Part shown: piece after piece, positions 25,751-34,653 of the stretch
Numbering within the stretch: position 1 is the first letter of the stretch
Layout: each line of letters begins with the position of its first letter
Assembly: GCA_050486205.1 (NCBI GenBank)
Contig: JBJHCW010000008.1
Coordinates: 121,614 to 185,613, forward strand
Direction of reading: 5' to 3'
Length of the DNA stretch: 64,000 bases
From: PWQG01 sp050486205
GTDB lineage: Bacteria; Pseudomonadota; Gammaproteobacteria; Pseudomonadales; Pseudohongiellaceae
Made by a program: the position numbers and the translations under genes
The notes under the pieces: generated by a model
Seen by the model: only the letters and a program-made list of their open reading frames with translations
Told to the model about the DNA's origin: nothing
Databases searched by the model: none

Positions 25751-27121
25751 ATGAGCACTGCCGACACAGACACGATATGTGCCATTGCCACATCGCCGGG
25801 TCGCGGCGGTGTAGGCATCGTGCGGGTCTCGGGGCCGCGCAGCCGGGACATGGCTGAACGGCTTCTGCACTTTGTGCCCGCCCCGCGTCACGCTCACTAC
25901 TGCGCCTTTCATGATCTGGACAACACCGTGATCGACCAGGGTATAGCCCTGTTTTTCCCTGGTCCGCATTCCTTTACCGGCGAAGACGTGCTGGAGCTTC
26001 AGGGCCACGGCGGCATCTATGTCCTCAATGCACTGGTACGCGAGCTGACCAGCGCCGGTGTGCGGTTGGCCCGACCCGGCGAATTCTCAGAGCGCGCCTT
26101 TCTCAACGACAAACTTGATCTGGCCCAGGCCGAGGCCATTGCCGATCTTATCGACAGCAGTTCCGAGCAGGCAGCCCGCAGCGCCATGCGTACCCTGCAG
26201 GGTGAGTTCTCCCGATTGATTGAGTCGCTTAGCGAGCAGATAGTAGAACTGCGTGTATACGTAGAGGCTTCCATCGACTTCTCCGATGAGGAAATCGACT
26301 TTCTCAGTGAAGGCGGGGTGGCCGCGCGTCTGCAAACCATTCTTGCCGCGCTGGATGCGGTGCTGGAACAGGCACGTCAGGGCGCCATGCTGAAAGAGGG
26401 CATGACGGTGGCGATCGCCGGCAAACCCAACGCCGGCAAATCCAGCCTGCTCAACGCGCTGTCCGGGCGCGACACTGCCATTGTGACCGATATCGCGGGA
26501 ACAACCCGGGACATTCTGCGTGAACAGATCACTATTGATGGCATGCCGCTGCACATCATTGATACCGCAGGACTGCGGGACAGCCAGGACGCAGTGGAGC
26601 AGGAAGGTATACGGCGAGCACACCGGGCCATTGCCGAAGCAGATCGCGTGTTGCTGGTACTGGACGCCGCGGAAGATCATTGGTCACCTGAACAGCTGCC
26701 AGCCTTTGTTGAGCAGCTCGGGCTTGACGCTACATCAACCGCCCGCCTGACCGTGATCCGCAACAAGATTGACCTGCTCGGTGAATCCCCCACATTTACC
26801 CAAGGCTCGCCGCCATTGCTCAGTCTGTGTGCCCGGGACAACAGGGGTCTGGAGCTGCTGACACAACACCTCAAGGACTGTGTCGGGTATGCCGGCGGTG
26901 CAGAAGACGGCTTCATGGCGCGCACCCGGCATCTGGATGCACTCAACCGTGCACGCCAGGCACTGGAGCAGGCCAGTTGGCAGATGCAGCATCACCAGGC
27001 CGGTGAACTGGTGGCGGAAGATCTTCGACTGGCTCATCGCCATCTGGGTGAAATCACCGGTGACTTCACCACCGATGATCTTCTGGGACGGATTTTTTCC
27101 AGTTTTTGCGTTGGAAAGTGA
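25751..27121 (+). CDS. mnmE: tRNA uridine-5-carboxymethylaminomethyl(34) synthesis GTPase MnmE
   Basis: 456 aa from the ATG at 25751, whose N terminus DTICAIATSPGRGGVGIVRVSG matches MnmE exactly. It forms the MnmE-MnmG complex that modifies U34 of certain tRNAs. After the folate-binding N-terminal domain and helical domain, the G domain has G1 GKPNAGKS (224-231), GTTRD and DTAGLR. The C terminus ends CVGK, the catalytic C-x-G-K that helps carry out the modification. Its partner mnmG is the next gene, across a 431-bp gap rich in DnaA-box-like sequences. Confidence 0.96.
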   Translation: MSTADTDTICAIATSPGRGGVGIVRVSGPRSRDMAERLLHFVPAPRHAHYCAFHDLDNTVIDQGIALFFPGPHSFTGEDVLELQGHGGIYVLNALVRELTSAGVRLARPGEFSERAFLNDKLDLAQAEAIADLIDSSSEQAARSAMRTLQGEFSRLIESLSEQIVELRVYVEASIDFSDEEIDFLSEGGVAARLQTILAALDAVLEQARQGAMLKEGMTVAIAGKPNAGKSSLLNALSGRDTAIVTDIAGTTRDILREQITIDGMPLHIIDTAGLRDSQDAVEQEGIRRAHRAIAEADRVLLVLDAAEDHWSPEQLPAFVEQLGLDATSTARLTVIRNKIDLLGESPTFTQGSPPLLSLCARDNRGLELLTQHLKDCVGYAGGAEDGFMARTRHLDALNRARQALEQASWQMQHHQAGELVAEDLRLAHRHLGEITGDFTTDDLLGRIFSSFCVGK

Positions 27122-27552
27122 GCACATTCCTCGCTTGGCAGTATGTCAATAACCCCTGTATAACTGGCCTCAAGCCTGTGCATAAGTGCACAAAATCTGT
27201 GCATAACCCCAGAGGATAAAAACGCCCGGATTTCAGGCTGTGGACAAACACGGCATTTCTGCACAGGTCCAACCCAGTTTCCACCCACCTTGAACAGAGC
27301 CTGTCCCCCGGGTTATACCTGTTATAACGCGTTGTTATAACTAATTTTAAATGGTTTGTGCACAGAAAATCGCTTCACCATATTCATTAATAACTACAAG
27401 TCTTTATCCTTATACTCTATAAAAAATAATCATTAATGAATGTATTTGAAGTCCAACCCGGTTTTGTGGATTATTTCCTGGCGCAGGCTTTAAATTTTCG
27501 GGCAAACCCTTATACTGAGCGGCCCTTTCTTCCCATTTGATCCGAGTGTGTG
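27122..27552. other. mnmE-mnmG intergenic region, second DnaA-box cluster and candidate oriC
   Basis: This gap is unusually long for this operon. It has two TGTGCATAA motifs (27177-27185 and 27198-27206) 21 bp apart, TGTGGACAA (27239-27247) and TGTGGATTA (27465-27473), all DnaA-box relatives in the same orientation. A strongly AT-rich block runs from about 27325 to 27440 with the inverted-repeat-rich GTTATAACGCGTTGTTATAAC. In Escherichia coli oriC lies next to mnmG (gidA). A TATACT -10 element at 27511-27516 probably serves mnmG. Confidence 0.6.
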
Positions 27553-29469
27553 ATGGACTTCTCCAGACAATACGATGTGATTGTTGTTGGTGGTGGCCAT
27601 GCCGGTACTGAAGCGGCACTGGCTGCTGCGCGTATGGGCGTGAAAACCCTGCTGGTGACACACAACATCGAAACGCTCGGTCAGATGTCCTGCAACCCGG
27701 CCATCGGTGGTATCGGCAAGAGCCACCTGGTCAAGGAAATTGATGCGCTGGGTGGCGCCATGGCGCGGGCTACCGATCAGGCCGGCATCCACTTCCGGAC
27801 GCTCAACAGCAGCAAAGGCCCCGCGGTGCGGGCAACCCGCGCGCAGACTGACCGGGTTTTGTACCGCGCTGCCATTCGTTTGATGCTGGAGCGGCAGGAA
27901 AACCTGGAGATCTTCCAGCAGGCCGTTGATGACCTGATCATCGAGGGTGAGCGGGTTGCCGGTGTTGTGACCCAGATGGGGCTGCGTTTCCGCGCCCCGC
28001 GTGTTGTGTTGACCACCGGCACCTTCCTCGGCGGGAAGATCCATATTGGCCTGCAGAACAGTGCCGGCGGTCGTGCCGGGGATCCGCCGTCCATTCCGCT
28101 GGCCAATCGTCTGCGTGAGTTGCCGTTCAATGTCGAGCGCCTGAAAACCGGCACGCCGCCGCGCATTGATGCGCGCAGTGTGGATTTCAGCGTGATGCAG
28201 GAACAACCCGGCGACACCCCCTTGCCGGTGATGTCCTACATGGGGTCAGTGGACGAACACCCACGGCAGGTCCACTGCCACATCACGGCCACCAACGAAG
28301 CGTGTCATGACATCATCCGCGCCGGACTGGACCGCTCGCCGATGTACACCGGCGTCATCGAAGGGCTGGGGCCGCGGTACTGCCCGTCCATCGAGGACAA
28401 GGTCATGCGCTTTGCTGACAAGACCTCACACCAGGTGTTTGTTGAACCCGAAGGTCTGGACACCAACGAGCTGTATCCCAACGGCATCTCCACCAGTCTG
28501 CCGTTTGATGTGCAACTTCAGCTGGTGCAGCAGATACGCGGTTTCGAGAAGGCCCATATCACCCGGCCAGGTTATGCCATCGAATACGATTTTTTCGATC
28601 CACGCGACCTGAAATATTCACTGGAAACCCGTTTCATCGAAGGTCTGTATTTTGCCGGCCAGATCAATGGCACAACCGGATACGAGGAAGCCGCCGCCCA
28701 GGGCTTGCTGGCTGGCATCAATGCGGCGCTGGCTGTCAGGGAACAGGACGCCTGGTGCCCGCGACGCGATGAGGCCTACATCGGTGTGCTGGTTGATGAC
28801 CTGATCACACTGGGCACCAATGAACCCTATCGTATGTTCACCAGCCGCGCCGAGTATCGGCTGCTGCTGCGCGAAGACAATGCCGATCTCAGACTGACTG
28901 CCACCGGGCGCACGCTTGGCGTGGTTGATGATGCCCGCTGGCAAAGCTTCAGCCAGAAGCAGGAGAACGTTGAGGCGGAGCTGCACCGTTTGCGCACCAC
29001 CTGGGTCCAGCCCGGCAGTGAACAGGCCTCCCGCGTCAACGCGCTGCTGGAAAAACCGCTGTCTCGTGAATACTCCCTGGCCGACCTGCTGGCACGCCCG
29101 GAACTGGACTATGTGCGGCTGAACGCCGCCGTGGCCGGATCATCCGGTGATGACACACTGCGAGCGAGTGTTGATGCCCAGGTGGCCTCACAGGTAGAGA
29201 TCCAGATCAAGTATCAGGGCTATATTGCGCGTCAGGAAGACGACATCCGCAAACTGAAACTGCAGGAAAACACGCCGCTGCCGGCCGATCTTGATTATCA
29301 GCGCATGGAAGGATTGTCCAACGAGCTGAAACAGAAACTGCTGGCCGTGCGACCCGGGAACATCGCACGCGCCGCTCGTATACCCGGCATGACACCGGCG
29401 GCCATTTCCCTGCTGCTGGTTCAGCTGAAGAAACACCAGCGTGTCACTGCGCACCGTCAGTCCGCATGA
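27553..29469 (+). CDS. mnmG: tRNA uridine-5-carboxymethylaminomethyl(34) synthesis enzyme MnmG
   Basis: 638 aa FAD-dependent partner of MnmE (GidA). The N terminus has the FAD dinucleotide fold VVVGGGHAGTEAALAAARMG. Other family signatures are MSCNPAIGGIGKSHLV, SSKGPAVRATRAQ (tRNA/FAD site), and GQINGTTGYEEAAAQGL. A GTG directly before the ATG could also serve as the start. The stop overlaps rsmG as ATGA, so the mnmG-rsmG pair is translationally coupled. Confidence 0.96.
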   Translation: MDFSRQYDVIVVGGGHAGTEAALAAARMGVKTLLVTHNIETLGQMSCNPAIGGIGKSHLVKEIDALGGAMARATDQAGIHFRTLNSSKGPAVRATRAQTDRVLYRAAIRLMLERQENLEIFQQAVDDLIIEGERVAGVVTQMGLRFRAPRVVLTTGTFLGGKIHIGLQNSAGGRAGDPPSIPLANRLRELPFNVERLKTGTPPRIDARSVDFSVMQEQPGDTPLPVMSYMGSVDEHPRQVHCHITATNEACHDIIRAGLDRSPMYTGVIEGLGPRYCPSIEDKVMRFADKTSHQVFVEPEGLDTNELYPNGISTSLPFDVQLQLVQQIRGFEKAHITRPGYAIEYDFFDPRDLKYSLETRFIEGLYFAGQINGTTGYEEAAAQGLLAGINAALAVREQDAWCPRRDEAYIGVLVDDLITLGTNEPYRMFTSRAEYRLLLREDNADLRLTATGRTLGVVDDARWQSFSQKQENVEAELHRLRTTWVQPGSEQASRVNALLEKPLSREYSLADLLARPELDYVRLNAAVAGSSGDDTLRASVDAQVASQVEIQIKYQGYIARQEDDIRKLKLQENTPLPADLDYQRMEGLSNELKQKLLAVRPGNIARAARIPGMTPAAISLLLVQLKKHQRVTAHRQSA

Positions 29470-30149
29470 ATGCAGCGAACCTTGGGGATCAGCTGGCTCG
29501 CGGTATCGATCAGATGGGGTTACAGGTACCGGCAGATATCCGCCAGCAGTTGCTGAACTATCTCGGATTGCTGCACAAGTGGAACAATGCCTACAATCTG
29601 TCGGGTGTGCGGGATATGGGCGCAATGGTATCGCGCCATCTGCTGGACAGCCTGACATTGCTGCCGTTCATGGACGCGGCGACGGAAAGCGGGTTGAGCA
29701 CCGGGGCCATCATGGACATCGGCACCGGCCCCGGCCTGCCGGGCATACCCCTGGCACTGTGTTATCCGCAGCGTGATGTGGTGCTGCTGGACAGTAACGG
29801 CAAGAAAACGCGTTTTCTTTTTCAGGTACAACTGGCACTGAAGCTGGATAACATCCATATTGTCAACAAACGCATTGAACACTATTCGCCGGATCGGGAA
29901 ATTGACACAATAACAAGCCGCGCGTTTTCCACCCTGGCCCAGCTGCTGGCGTCCAGCGATCATGTGGGGGCCCGGCACATGCTGGCCATGAAAGGGGAAT
30001 TTCCGACACAGGAGCTGGTCGATATGTCTGCTCTTTCCGGCCCGGCAAGCCCCGGATGGCAGGTACTTCGCACCGAACCTGTCGCAGTGCCCGGCAATGA
30101 TGCCAGACGCCATGTAGTGGAACTGGCGCGCGGACGCCCCGGGCAATAA
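29466..30149 (+). CDS. rsmG: 16S rRNA (guanine527-N7)-methyltransferase RsmG
   Basis: 227 aa Rossmann methyltransferase (GidB) that methylates G527 of 16S rRNA; its loss gives low-level streptomycin resistance in several bacteria. Family stretches are LNYLGLLHKWNNAYNLS, the SAM-binding DIGTGPGLPGIPLAL, and ITSRAFSTL. Overlaps mnmG by 4 bp and precedes parA by 22 bp. Confidence 0.95.
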   Translation: MNAANLGDQLARGIDQMGLQVPADIRQQLLNYLGLLHKWNNAYNLSGVRDMGAMVSRHLLDSLTLLPFMDAATESGLSTGAIMDIGTGPGLPGIPLALCYPQRDVVLLDSNGKKTRFLFQVQLALKLDNIHIVNKRIEHYSPDREIDTITSRAFSTLAQLLASSDHVGARHMLAMKGEFPTQELVDMSALSGPASPGWQVLRTEPVAVPGNDARRHVVELARGRPGQ

Positions 30150-30171
30150 CAACAACGGAGACACAGAACCC

Positions 30172-30963
30172 GTGAGTAGAGTGCTGGCAGTAGCCAATCA
30201 GAAAGGTGGCGTGGGCAAGACCACGACCTCGGTCAATCTGGCGGCATCACTTTTTGCCACCAAACGAAAGGTGTTGCTGGTCGATCTTGACCCCCAGGGC
30301 AATGCCACCATGGGCAGTGGCGCTGACAAGGCGGAGCTGGAGCGCTCTGTTTACGACCTGCTCACTGATCAGGCCAGTTTCGAAGAGACGGTGATCAAAA
30401 CCAGGGAAGCCGGTTTCGATCTGCTGCCCGCCAATGGTGACCTGGTGGCCGCCGAAATCGAACTGCTCGACATGAGTAACCGCGAGAGTCGGCTGCGTAC
30501 GGTGCTGGCCCCGCTTCGAGCGCGCTACGACTACATCATCATAGATTGCCCGCCATCACTGAACATGCTCACGCTCAATGCCCTGGTGGCGGCTCAGGGT
30601 GTGGTCATCCCGATGCAGTGTGAATACTACGCGCTGGAAGGGCTGTCCGCACTGATGGATACCATCAACGCCATTGCCGAAAGCCACAATCCTGAATTGC
30701 AGGTCGAAGGCATCCTCCGGACAATGTATGATCCGCGCAACAAACTGACAACTGAAGTGTCGGGTCAGCTGTTTGATTATTTTGGCGAGCGGGTTTACCG
30801 CACAGTGGTGCCGCGCAATATCCGCCTGGCCGAAGCGCCGAGTTATGGCCTGCCGGTGCTGCAGTATGACCGTCAGTCCCGCGGCGCCATTGCCTACCTG
30901 GCATTGGCCGGCGAGATGCTCAGACGCAGCGAACAACAGGCCAATGCGGCGCGGGCCGTCTAG
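30172..30963 (+). CDS. parA: Chromosome partitioning ATPase ParA (Soj)
   Basis: 263 aa from a GTG start. Deviant Walker A KGGVGKTT is at residues 11-18, with VLLVDLDPQGNATMG and YIIIDCPPSLNMLT as the other ATPase motifs. Short chromosomal type without the N-terminal helix-turn-helix found in plasmid ParA. It works with ParB bound at parS to segregate origins; two parS sites lie in recF about 11 kb away. GGAG upstream of the GTG is the likely ribosome-binding site. Confidence 0.95.
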   Translation: MSRVLAVANQKGGVGKTTTSVNLAASLFATKRKVLLVDLDPQGNATMGSGADKAELERSVYDLLTDQASFEETVIKTREAGFDLLPANGDLVAAEIELLDMSNRESRLRTVLAPLRARYDYIIIDCPPSLNMLTLNALVAAQGVVIPMQCEYYALEGLSALMDTINAIAESHNPELQVEGILRTMYDPRNKLTTEVSGQLFDYFGERVYRTVVPRNIRLAEAPSYGLPVLQYDRQSRGAIAYLALAGEMLRRSEQQANAARAV

Positions 30964-31013
30964 ACCAGAAACGATGGATACAGACAATCAAGAGGATGGA
31001 GACCGGAGCAGGC

Positions 31014-31895
31014 ATGTCGGGTAAAAAGAAACTGGGGCGTGGGCTGGACAAGCTGCTGGGCAGCAGGGAAAACCAGAGTGGCAACGCTGCCGCGGGTGTT
31101 GATGTTGCCGCGGAACGTGATGGTGATCTTAAGCAGATGCCGGTGGATCTGGTTCAACGTGGAAAATACCAGCCGCGCACGGACATGCATGAAGAGGCAC
31201 TGCAGGAGCTGGCCGACTCCATTCGTGCCCAGGGTGTGATGCAACCTATTGTGGTACGCCCGATTGGCGGCGGTCGCTACGAAATCATTGCCGGAGAGCG
31301 CCGCTGGCGTGCTACCCAGATCGCCGGCCTGGACACCATTCCGGCGATCATCAAGCCGGTCAGTGATGAAGCGGCCATTGCCATGTCACTGATCGAGAAT
31401 ATCCAGCGTGAAAACCTCAATCCGATCGAAGAGGCGATGGCACTCAAGCGTCTGCAGGATGAGTTTGAACTGACCCAGCAGGAAGTGGCTGATGCCGTTG
31501 GCAAGTCGCGTGCTACGGTCACCAATCTGCTGCGACTGATGAGTCTGGCACCTGATGTGCGGCGTATGCTGGAACACGGTGACCTGGAAATGGGTCACGC
31601 GCGGGCGCTGTTGTCGCTGTCTGACAGCGAGCAGAGCGAAGCGGCCAAGACGGTTGTCGGGAAGGGGCTTTCCGTGCGTCAGACCGAAGCGTTGGTGCGC
31701 AAGTTGCAATCCGATGAGCCCGCTCCGGCAAAACCCGATAGACAGGACCCCGATATCCGTCATCTTGAGGAAAATCTGTCGGAAAAACTTGGCAGCAAAG
31801 TGCAGATTCGCCACACGCCGCGAGGCAAGGGCACGCTGGTCGTCAACTACAACAGCCTGGACGAACTCGACGGTATTCTTTCGCACATAAAGTAA
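31014..31895 (+). CDS. parB: Chromosome partitioning protein ParB (Spo0J)
   Basis: 293 aa from the ATG at 31014, which has GGAG at good spacing; the ATG at 30996 directly abuts its only purine run. N terminus KKLGRGLDKLLG is typical. The ParB/Srx CTP-binding fold shows GRYEIIAGERRWRA and ENIQRENLNPIEEA, then the helix-turn-helix LTQQEVADAVGKSRATVTNLLRL that reads parS. The C-terminal dimerisation domain ends with LDGILSHIK. It follows parA after 50 bp. Confidence 0.95.
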   Translation: MSGKKKLGRGLDKLLGSRENQSGNAAAGVDVAAERDGDLKQMPVDLVQRGKYQPRTDMHEEALQELADSIRAQGVMQPIVVRPIGGGRYEIIAGERRWRATQIAGLDTIPAIIKPVSDEAAIAMSLIENIQRENLNPIEEAMALKRLQDEFELTQQEVADAVGKSRATVTNLLRLMSLAPDVRRMLEHGDLEMGHARALLSLSDSEQSEAAKTVVGKGLSVRQTEALVRKLQSDEPAPAKPDRQDPDIRHLEENLSEKLGSKVQIRHTPRGKGTLVVNYNSLDELDGILSHIK

Positions 31896-31904
31896 GCTCA
31901 TCGG

Positions 31905-31933
31905 TTGATAAGGCAAGGCAAAATCCCTATAAT
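31905..31933 (+). promoter_or_regulatory. Sigma-70 promoter of the ATP synthase operon
   Basis: TTGATA (31905-31910), exactly 17 bp spacer, then consensus TATAAT (31928-31933). It is 74 bp upstream of atpI and 10 bp after the parB stop, the strongest promoter-like sequence seen in the window. Confidence 0.75.
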
Positions 31934-32007
31934 GCGCGCTGCTTTCTGTGGCGAGGATCGTGGCGAGGGGAGCCATTCCAGAGAGCTGGCAGTAAAAACG
32001 CCTAAAT

Positions 32008-32418
32008 ATGTCAACTATAAAAGCACCTCCCGTTCACCAGGTTATTGCCAGTCAGCTGATTTTACTGGCTTTTATTGGTGCAGTGATTTGGCTCACACTG
32101 GGATGGACAAGTGCATATTCACTGGTACTGGGTGGTCTGATTTCTGCCCTGCCTAACGCCTGGTTCACCCGGCGCTTCTTCCGACACAGGGGAGCCAGGG
32201 CCACACAGCAGGCAATGCGCGCATTTTATATCGGCAAGGCGATAACGCTGATCCTTACAGGCGCAGGCTTTATCCTGGCCTTTGTGACTATAGAATCCCT
32301 GAATGTTCCAGCGTTGTTTTCGGGCTTTGTCCTGGCGCATTTTGCCGGACTGGTGTTGTTTGCCAGGGTAGCGGGACAGGCAGGAGCAACTGACGTTAAC
32401 TCTCGAACTCAGAACTGA
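32008..32418 (+). CDS. atpI: ATP synthase accessory protein AtpI
   Basis: 136 aa, four hydrophobic segments with a glycine/alanine-rich first pair (LGGLISALPNAWFTRRFF), the pattern of the AtpI/UncI family that helps assemble the c-ring. First gene of the atp operon, 3 bp before atpB. Sequence conservation in AtpI is weak, so position carries much of the call. Confidence 0.85.
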   Translation: MSTIKAPPVHQVIASQLILLAFIGAVIWLTLGWTSAYSLVLGGLISALPNAWFTRRFFRHRGARATQQAMRAFYIGKAITLILTGAGFILAFVTIESLNVPALFSGFVLAHFAGLVLFARVAGQAGATDVNSRTQN

Positions 32419-32421
32419 ATT

Positions 32422-33276
32422 ATGGCTGACGCAAACGAACCTATCTACGAATCAGGCGCCGAGTACGTAAGACACCACCTGGGATTCCTGGTCTGGGGCA
32501 AGAAACCTGACGGCACCTGGGGTTTTGCCGAATCCCAGACCCAGGCCGGTGAAATGGCCGCCCTGACTTCGATACACGTCGATTCCATGATCATGTCCCT
32601 GTTGTTGGGATGTATATTTATCGGATTTTTCATGCTGGTGGCGCGCAAAGCCACCTCCGATGTGCCCGGCCCATGGCAGAACGCTGCCGAATACCTCATC
32701 GAGATGGTCCAGGGCACGCTCAAGACCGCCTTCTTTGCCAGAAACGACCTGATGGGCCCGCTTGCCCTGACCATATTCTGCTGGATTTTCCTGATGAACC
32801 TCATGGATCTGGTCCCTGTTGACTGGATACCGATGTTTGCCGCCTGGGTGGCGCAGGATCCGGACCTCTACTTCAAGGCTGTGCCAACAACCGACCTGAA
32901 CATCACGCTGGGCTTCTCGCTGAGTGTGTTCTTCCTGATGATCTTCTACAGCATCAAGATCAAGGGTCTGGGCGGTTTCGTGGGTGAGTTTGCTTTCCAC
33001 CCCTTCGGCAAGTGGGCTGTGCCCCTGAACCTTGCGCTGGAGCTGCCGGGCTTCCTGGCCAAACCGGTGTCTCTGGCACTGCGACTGTACGGTAACCTGT
33101 TTGCCGGTGAGACCATCTTCCTGGTGATCGCACTGGTGGGTTACTTCCAGCTACCGCTGCATTTTGCGTGGGCGGTATTCCACATCCTGATCATTACGCT
33201 GCAGGCGTATCTGTTCATGATGTTGACCATCGTCTACCTCAATCAGGCGCACACCAAGCCGCATGAGGCTCATTAA
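32422..33276 (+). CDS. atpB: F0F1 ATP synthase subunit a
   Basis: 284 aa polytopic inner-membrane protein forming the proton half-channels against the c-ring. Conserved features are the NLMDLVPVDW segment and the key helix LALRLYGNLFAGE with the essential Arg, followed by HILIITLQAYLFMMLTIVYL. The 60-residue N terminus is amphipathic as in other gammaproteobacteria. Confidence 0.96.
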   Translation: MADANEPIYESGAEYVRHHLGFLVWGKKPDGTWGFAESQTQAGEMAALTSIHVDSMIMSLLLGCIFIGFFMLVARKATSDVPGPWQNAAEYLIEMVQGTLKTAFFARNDLMGPLALTIFCWIFLMNLMDLVPVDWIPMFAAWVAQDPDLYFKAVPTTDLNITLGFSLSVFFLMIFYSIKIKGLGGFVGEFAFHPFGKWAVPLNLALELPGFLAKPVSLALRLYGNLFAGETIFLVIALVGYFQLPLHFAWAVFHILIITLQAYLFMMLTIVYLNQAHTKPHEAH

Positions 33277-33327
33277 CCACAACCTTGAACCCGATTGTTC
33301 AATACCCTGTAAAACTTGGAGATAAAC

Positions 33328-33570
33328 ATGGAACTTATTCAGGCCCTTTCATTGATTTCTGCCGCAATCATTTTCGGTATCTGTGGTGCCGGTACTGCGG
33401 TCGCTTTCGGTAACCTGGGTGGCAAGCTGATCGAAAGCTCAGCCCGTCAGCCGGAGCTGGCGCCGAAACTTCAGATACAATTCTTCCTGGTTGCTGCCTT
33501 CGTGGACGTAATCTCCATTATCGGTGTGGGCATGTCGTTCCTGTTCATCTTTGCCAACCCGTTCGTATAA
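33328..33570 (+). CDS. atpE: F0F1 ATP synthase subunit c
   Basis: 80 aa from the ATG at 33328, which is preceded by TTGGAGA. Two hydrophobic helices flank the polar loop SARQPE. The first helix has the glycine-alternating GICGAGTAVAFG. The second carries the ion-binding carboxylate Asp60 (AAFVDVISIIG). Asp without the accessory polar residues of sodium-type rings suggests proton coupling. The cytosolic loop contacts gamma and epsilon. Confidence 0.96.
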   Translation: MELIQALSLISAAIIFGICGAGTAVAFGNLGGKLIESSARQPELAPKLQIQFFLVAAFVDVISIIGVGMSFLFIFANPFV

Positions 33571-33612
33571 AGCACTCAGCCAAAGCGGAATTGTTAACGC
33601 AGAGGTAAAACC

Positions 33613-34083
33613 ATGAATCTGAACGCAACCATTATTGGTCAGTCGTTTGCCTTTTTCGTTTTTGTGCTGTTCTGCATGAAATACGTCTGGCCTCCCGTCA
33701 CCCAGGTGCTTGAGGAAAGACGCAAGAAAATCGCGGATGGTCTGGCTGCTGCCGAACGCGCCCGTCGCGACCTTGATCTGGCCCAGAACAAGGCAGCCGA
33801 CGAACTGCGTGACGCCAAGCGTAAAAGTGCTGAAATCATCGAACTGGCCAACAAGCGCTCCAACCAGATCGTTGACGAAGCCAAGGAAAAGGCACGCGAG
33901 GAAGGACAGCGTATTCTGGTCAGTGCCCGGGCCGAGATCGAACGAGAGACCCAGCGCGCCCGCGAAGAGCTGCGTGCCCAGGTATCGGCTCTGGCCATCA
34001 TCGGTGCTGAGCGGATACTGGAAGCATCGGTGGACAAGGCGGCCAATGAAGAGTTGGTCAAGAAACTCGCTTCGGAGCTATAG
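33613..34083 (+). CDS. atpF: F0F1 ATP synthase subunit b
   Basis: 156 aa. One N-terminal transmembrane helix (MNLNATIIGQSFAFFVFVLF) is followed by a long charged, alanine-rich coiled coil forming the peripheral stalk that links subunit a to delta. Length equals the Escherichia coli protein. Nine bases separate it from atpH. Confidence 0.96.
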   Translation: MNLNATIIGQSFAFFVFVLFCMKYVWPPVTQVLEERRKKIADGLAAAERARRDLDLAQNKAADELRDAKRKSAEIIELANKRSNQIVDEAKEKAREEGQRILVSARAEIERETQRAREELRAQVSALAIIGAERILEASVDKAANEELVKKLASEL

Positions 34084-34091
34084 GCTGAATT

Positions 34092-34628
34092 ATGGCAGAG
34101 TCAATTACCCTGGCCCGACCGTATGCTGTGGCACTTTTTGAAGTAGCCGTGGCCGACAAGACGCTGGACGAGTGGTCGCAGGCGCTGGCCACCCTGTCCG
34201 CTGTGACGGCGGACGAGAAAGTGATTGCCCTGATGCAGACACCGGCACTGACCGCCGAGCAACAGGCCGCGGCGCTGATCGAAGTCTGTGGCGACTCCCT
34301 GCCGGAAAAGGGTGGCAACATGGTGCGACTGATGGCGGAGAACCGGCGTCTGCCGCTGCTGCCGCAGGTGGCAGTGTTGTTCGAAAACCTGAAGGCTGAG
34401 TATCAGAAGGCAGTCGAAGTCGAAGTATCCACCGCATTCGAGATCAGCGCAGAGACAGTGGAGTTGCTGACCAAGGCACTGGCAAAACGTCTGGATCGCC
34501 AGGTCTCCTTGCAGACGCGGATCGACAGCAGCCTGATTGGCGGCGCCGTGATCCGGGCAGGGGACACCATCATTGATAACTCTGTCCGCGGTAAATTGAA
34601 GAAACTGGCCGAATCATTGAATTCCTAG
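34092..34628 (+). CDS. atpH: F0F1 ATP synthase subunit delta
   Basis: 178 aa, OSCP/delta family. It caps the F1 head and binds subunit b. N-terminal helical bundle ARPYAVALFEVA and the C-terminal signature DSSLIGGAVIRAGDTIIDNSVRGKL are characteristic. Located in its normal place between atpF and atpA. Confidence 0.96.
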   Translation: MAESITLARPYAVALFEVAVADKTLDEWSQALATLSAVTADEKVIALMQTPALTAEQQAAALIEVCGDSLPEKGGNMVRLMAENRRLPLLPQVAVLFENLKAEYQKAVEVEVSTAFEISAETVELLTKALAKRLDRQVSLQTRIDSSLIGGAVIRAGDTIIDNSVRGKLKKLAESLNS

Positions 34629-34653
34629 ACCGTCTGGGAATGAGGAAATAAAC

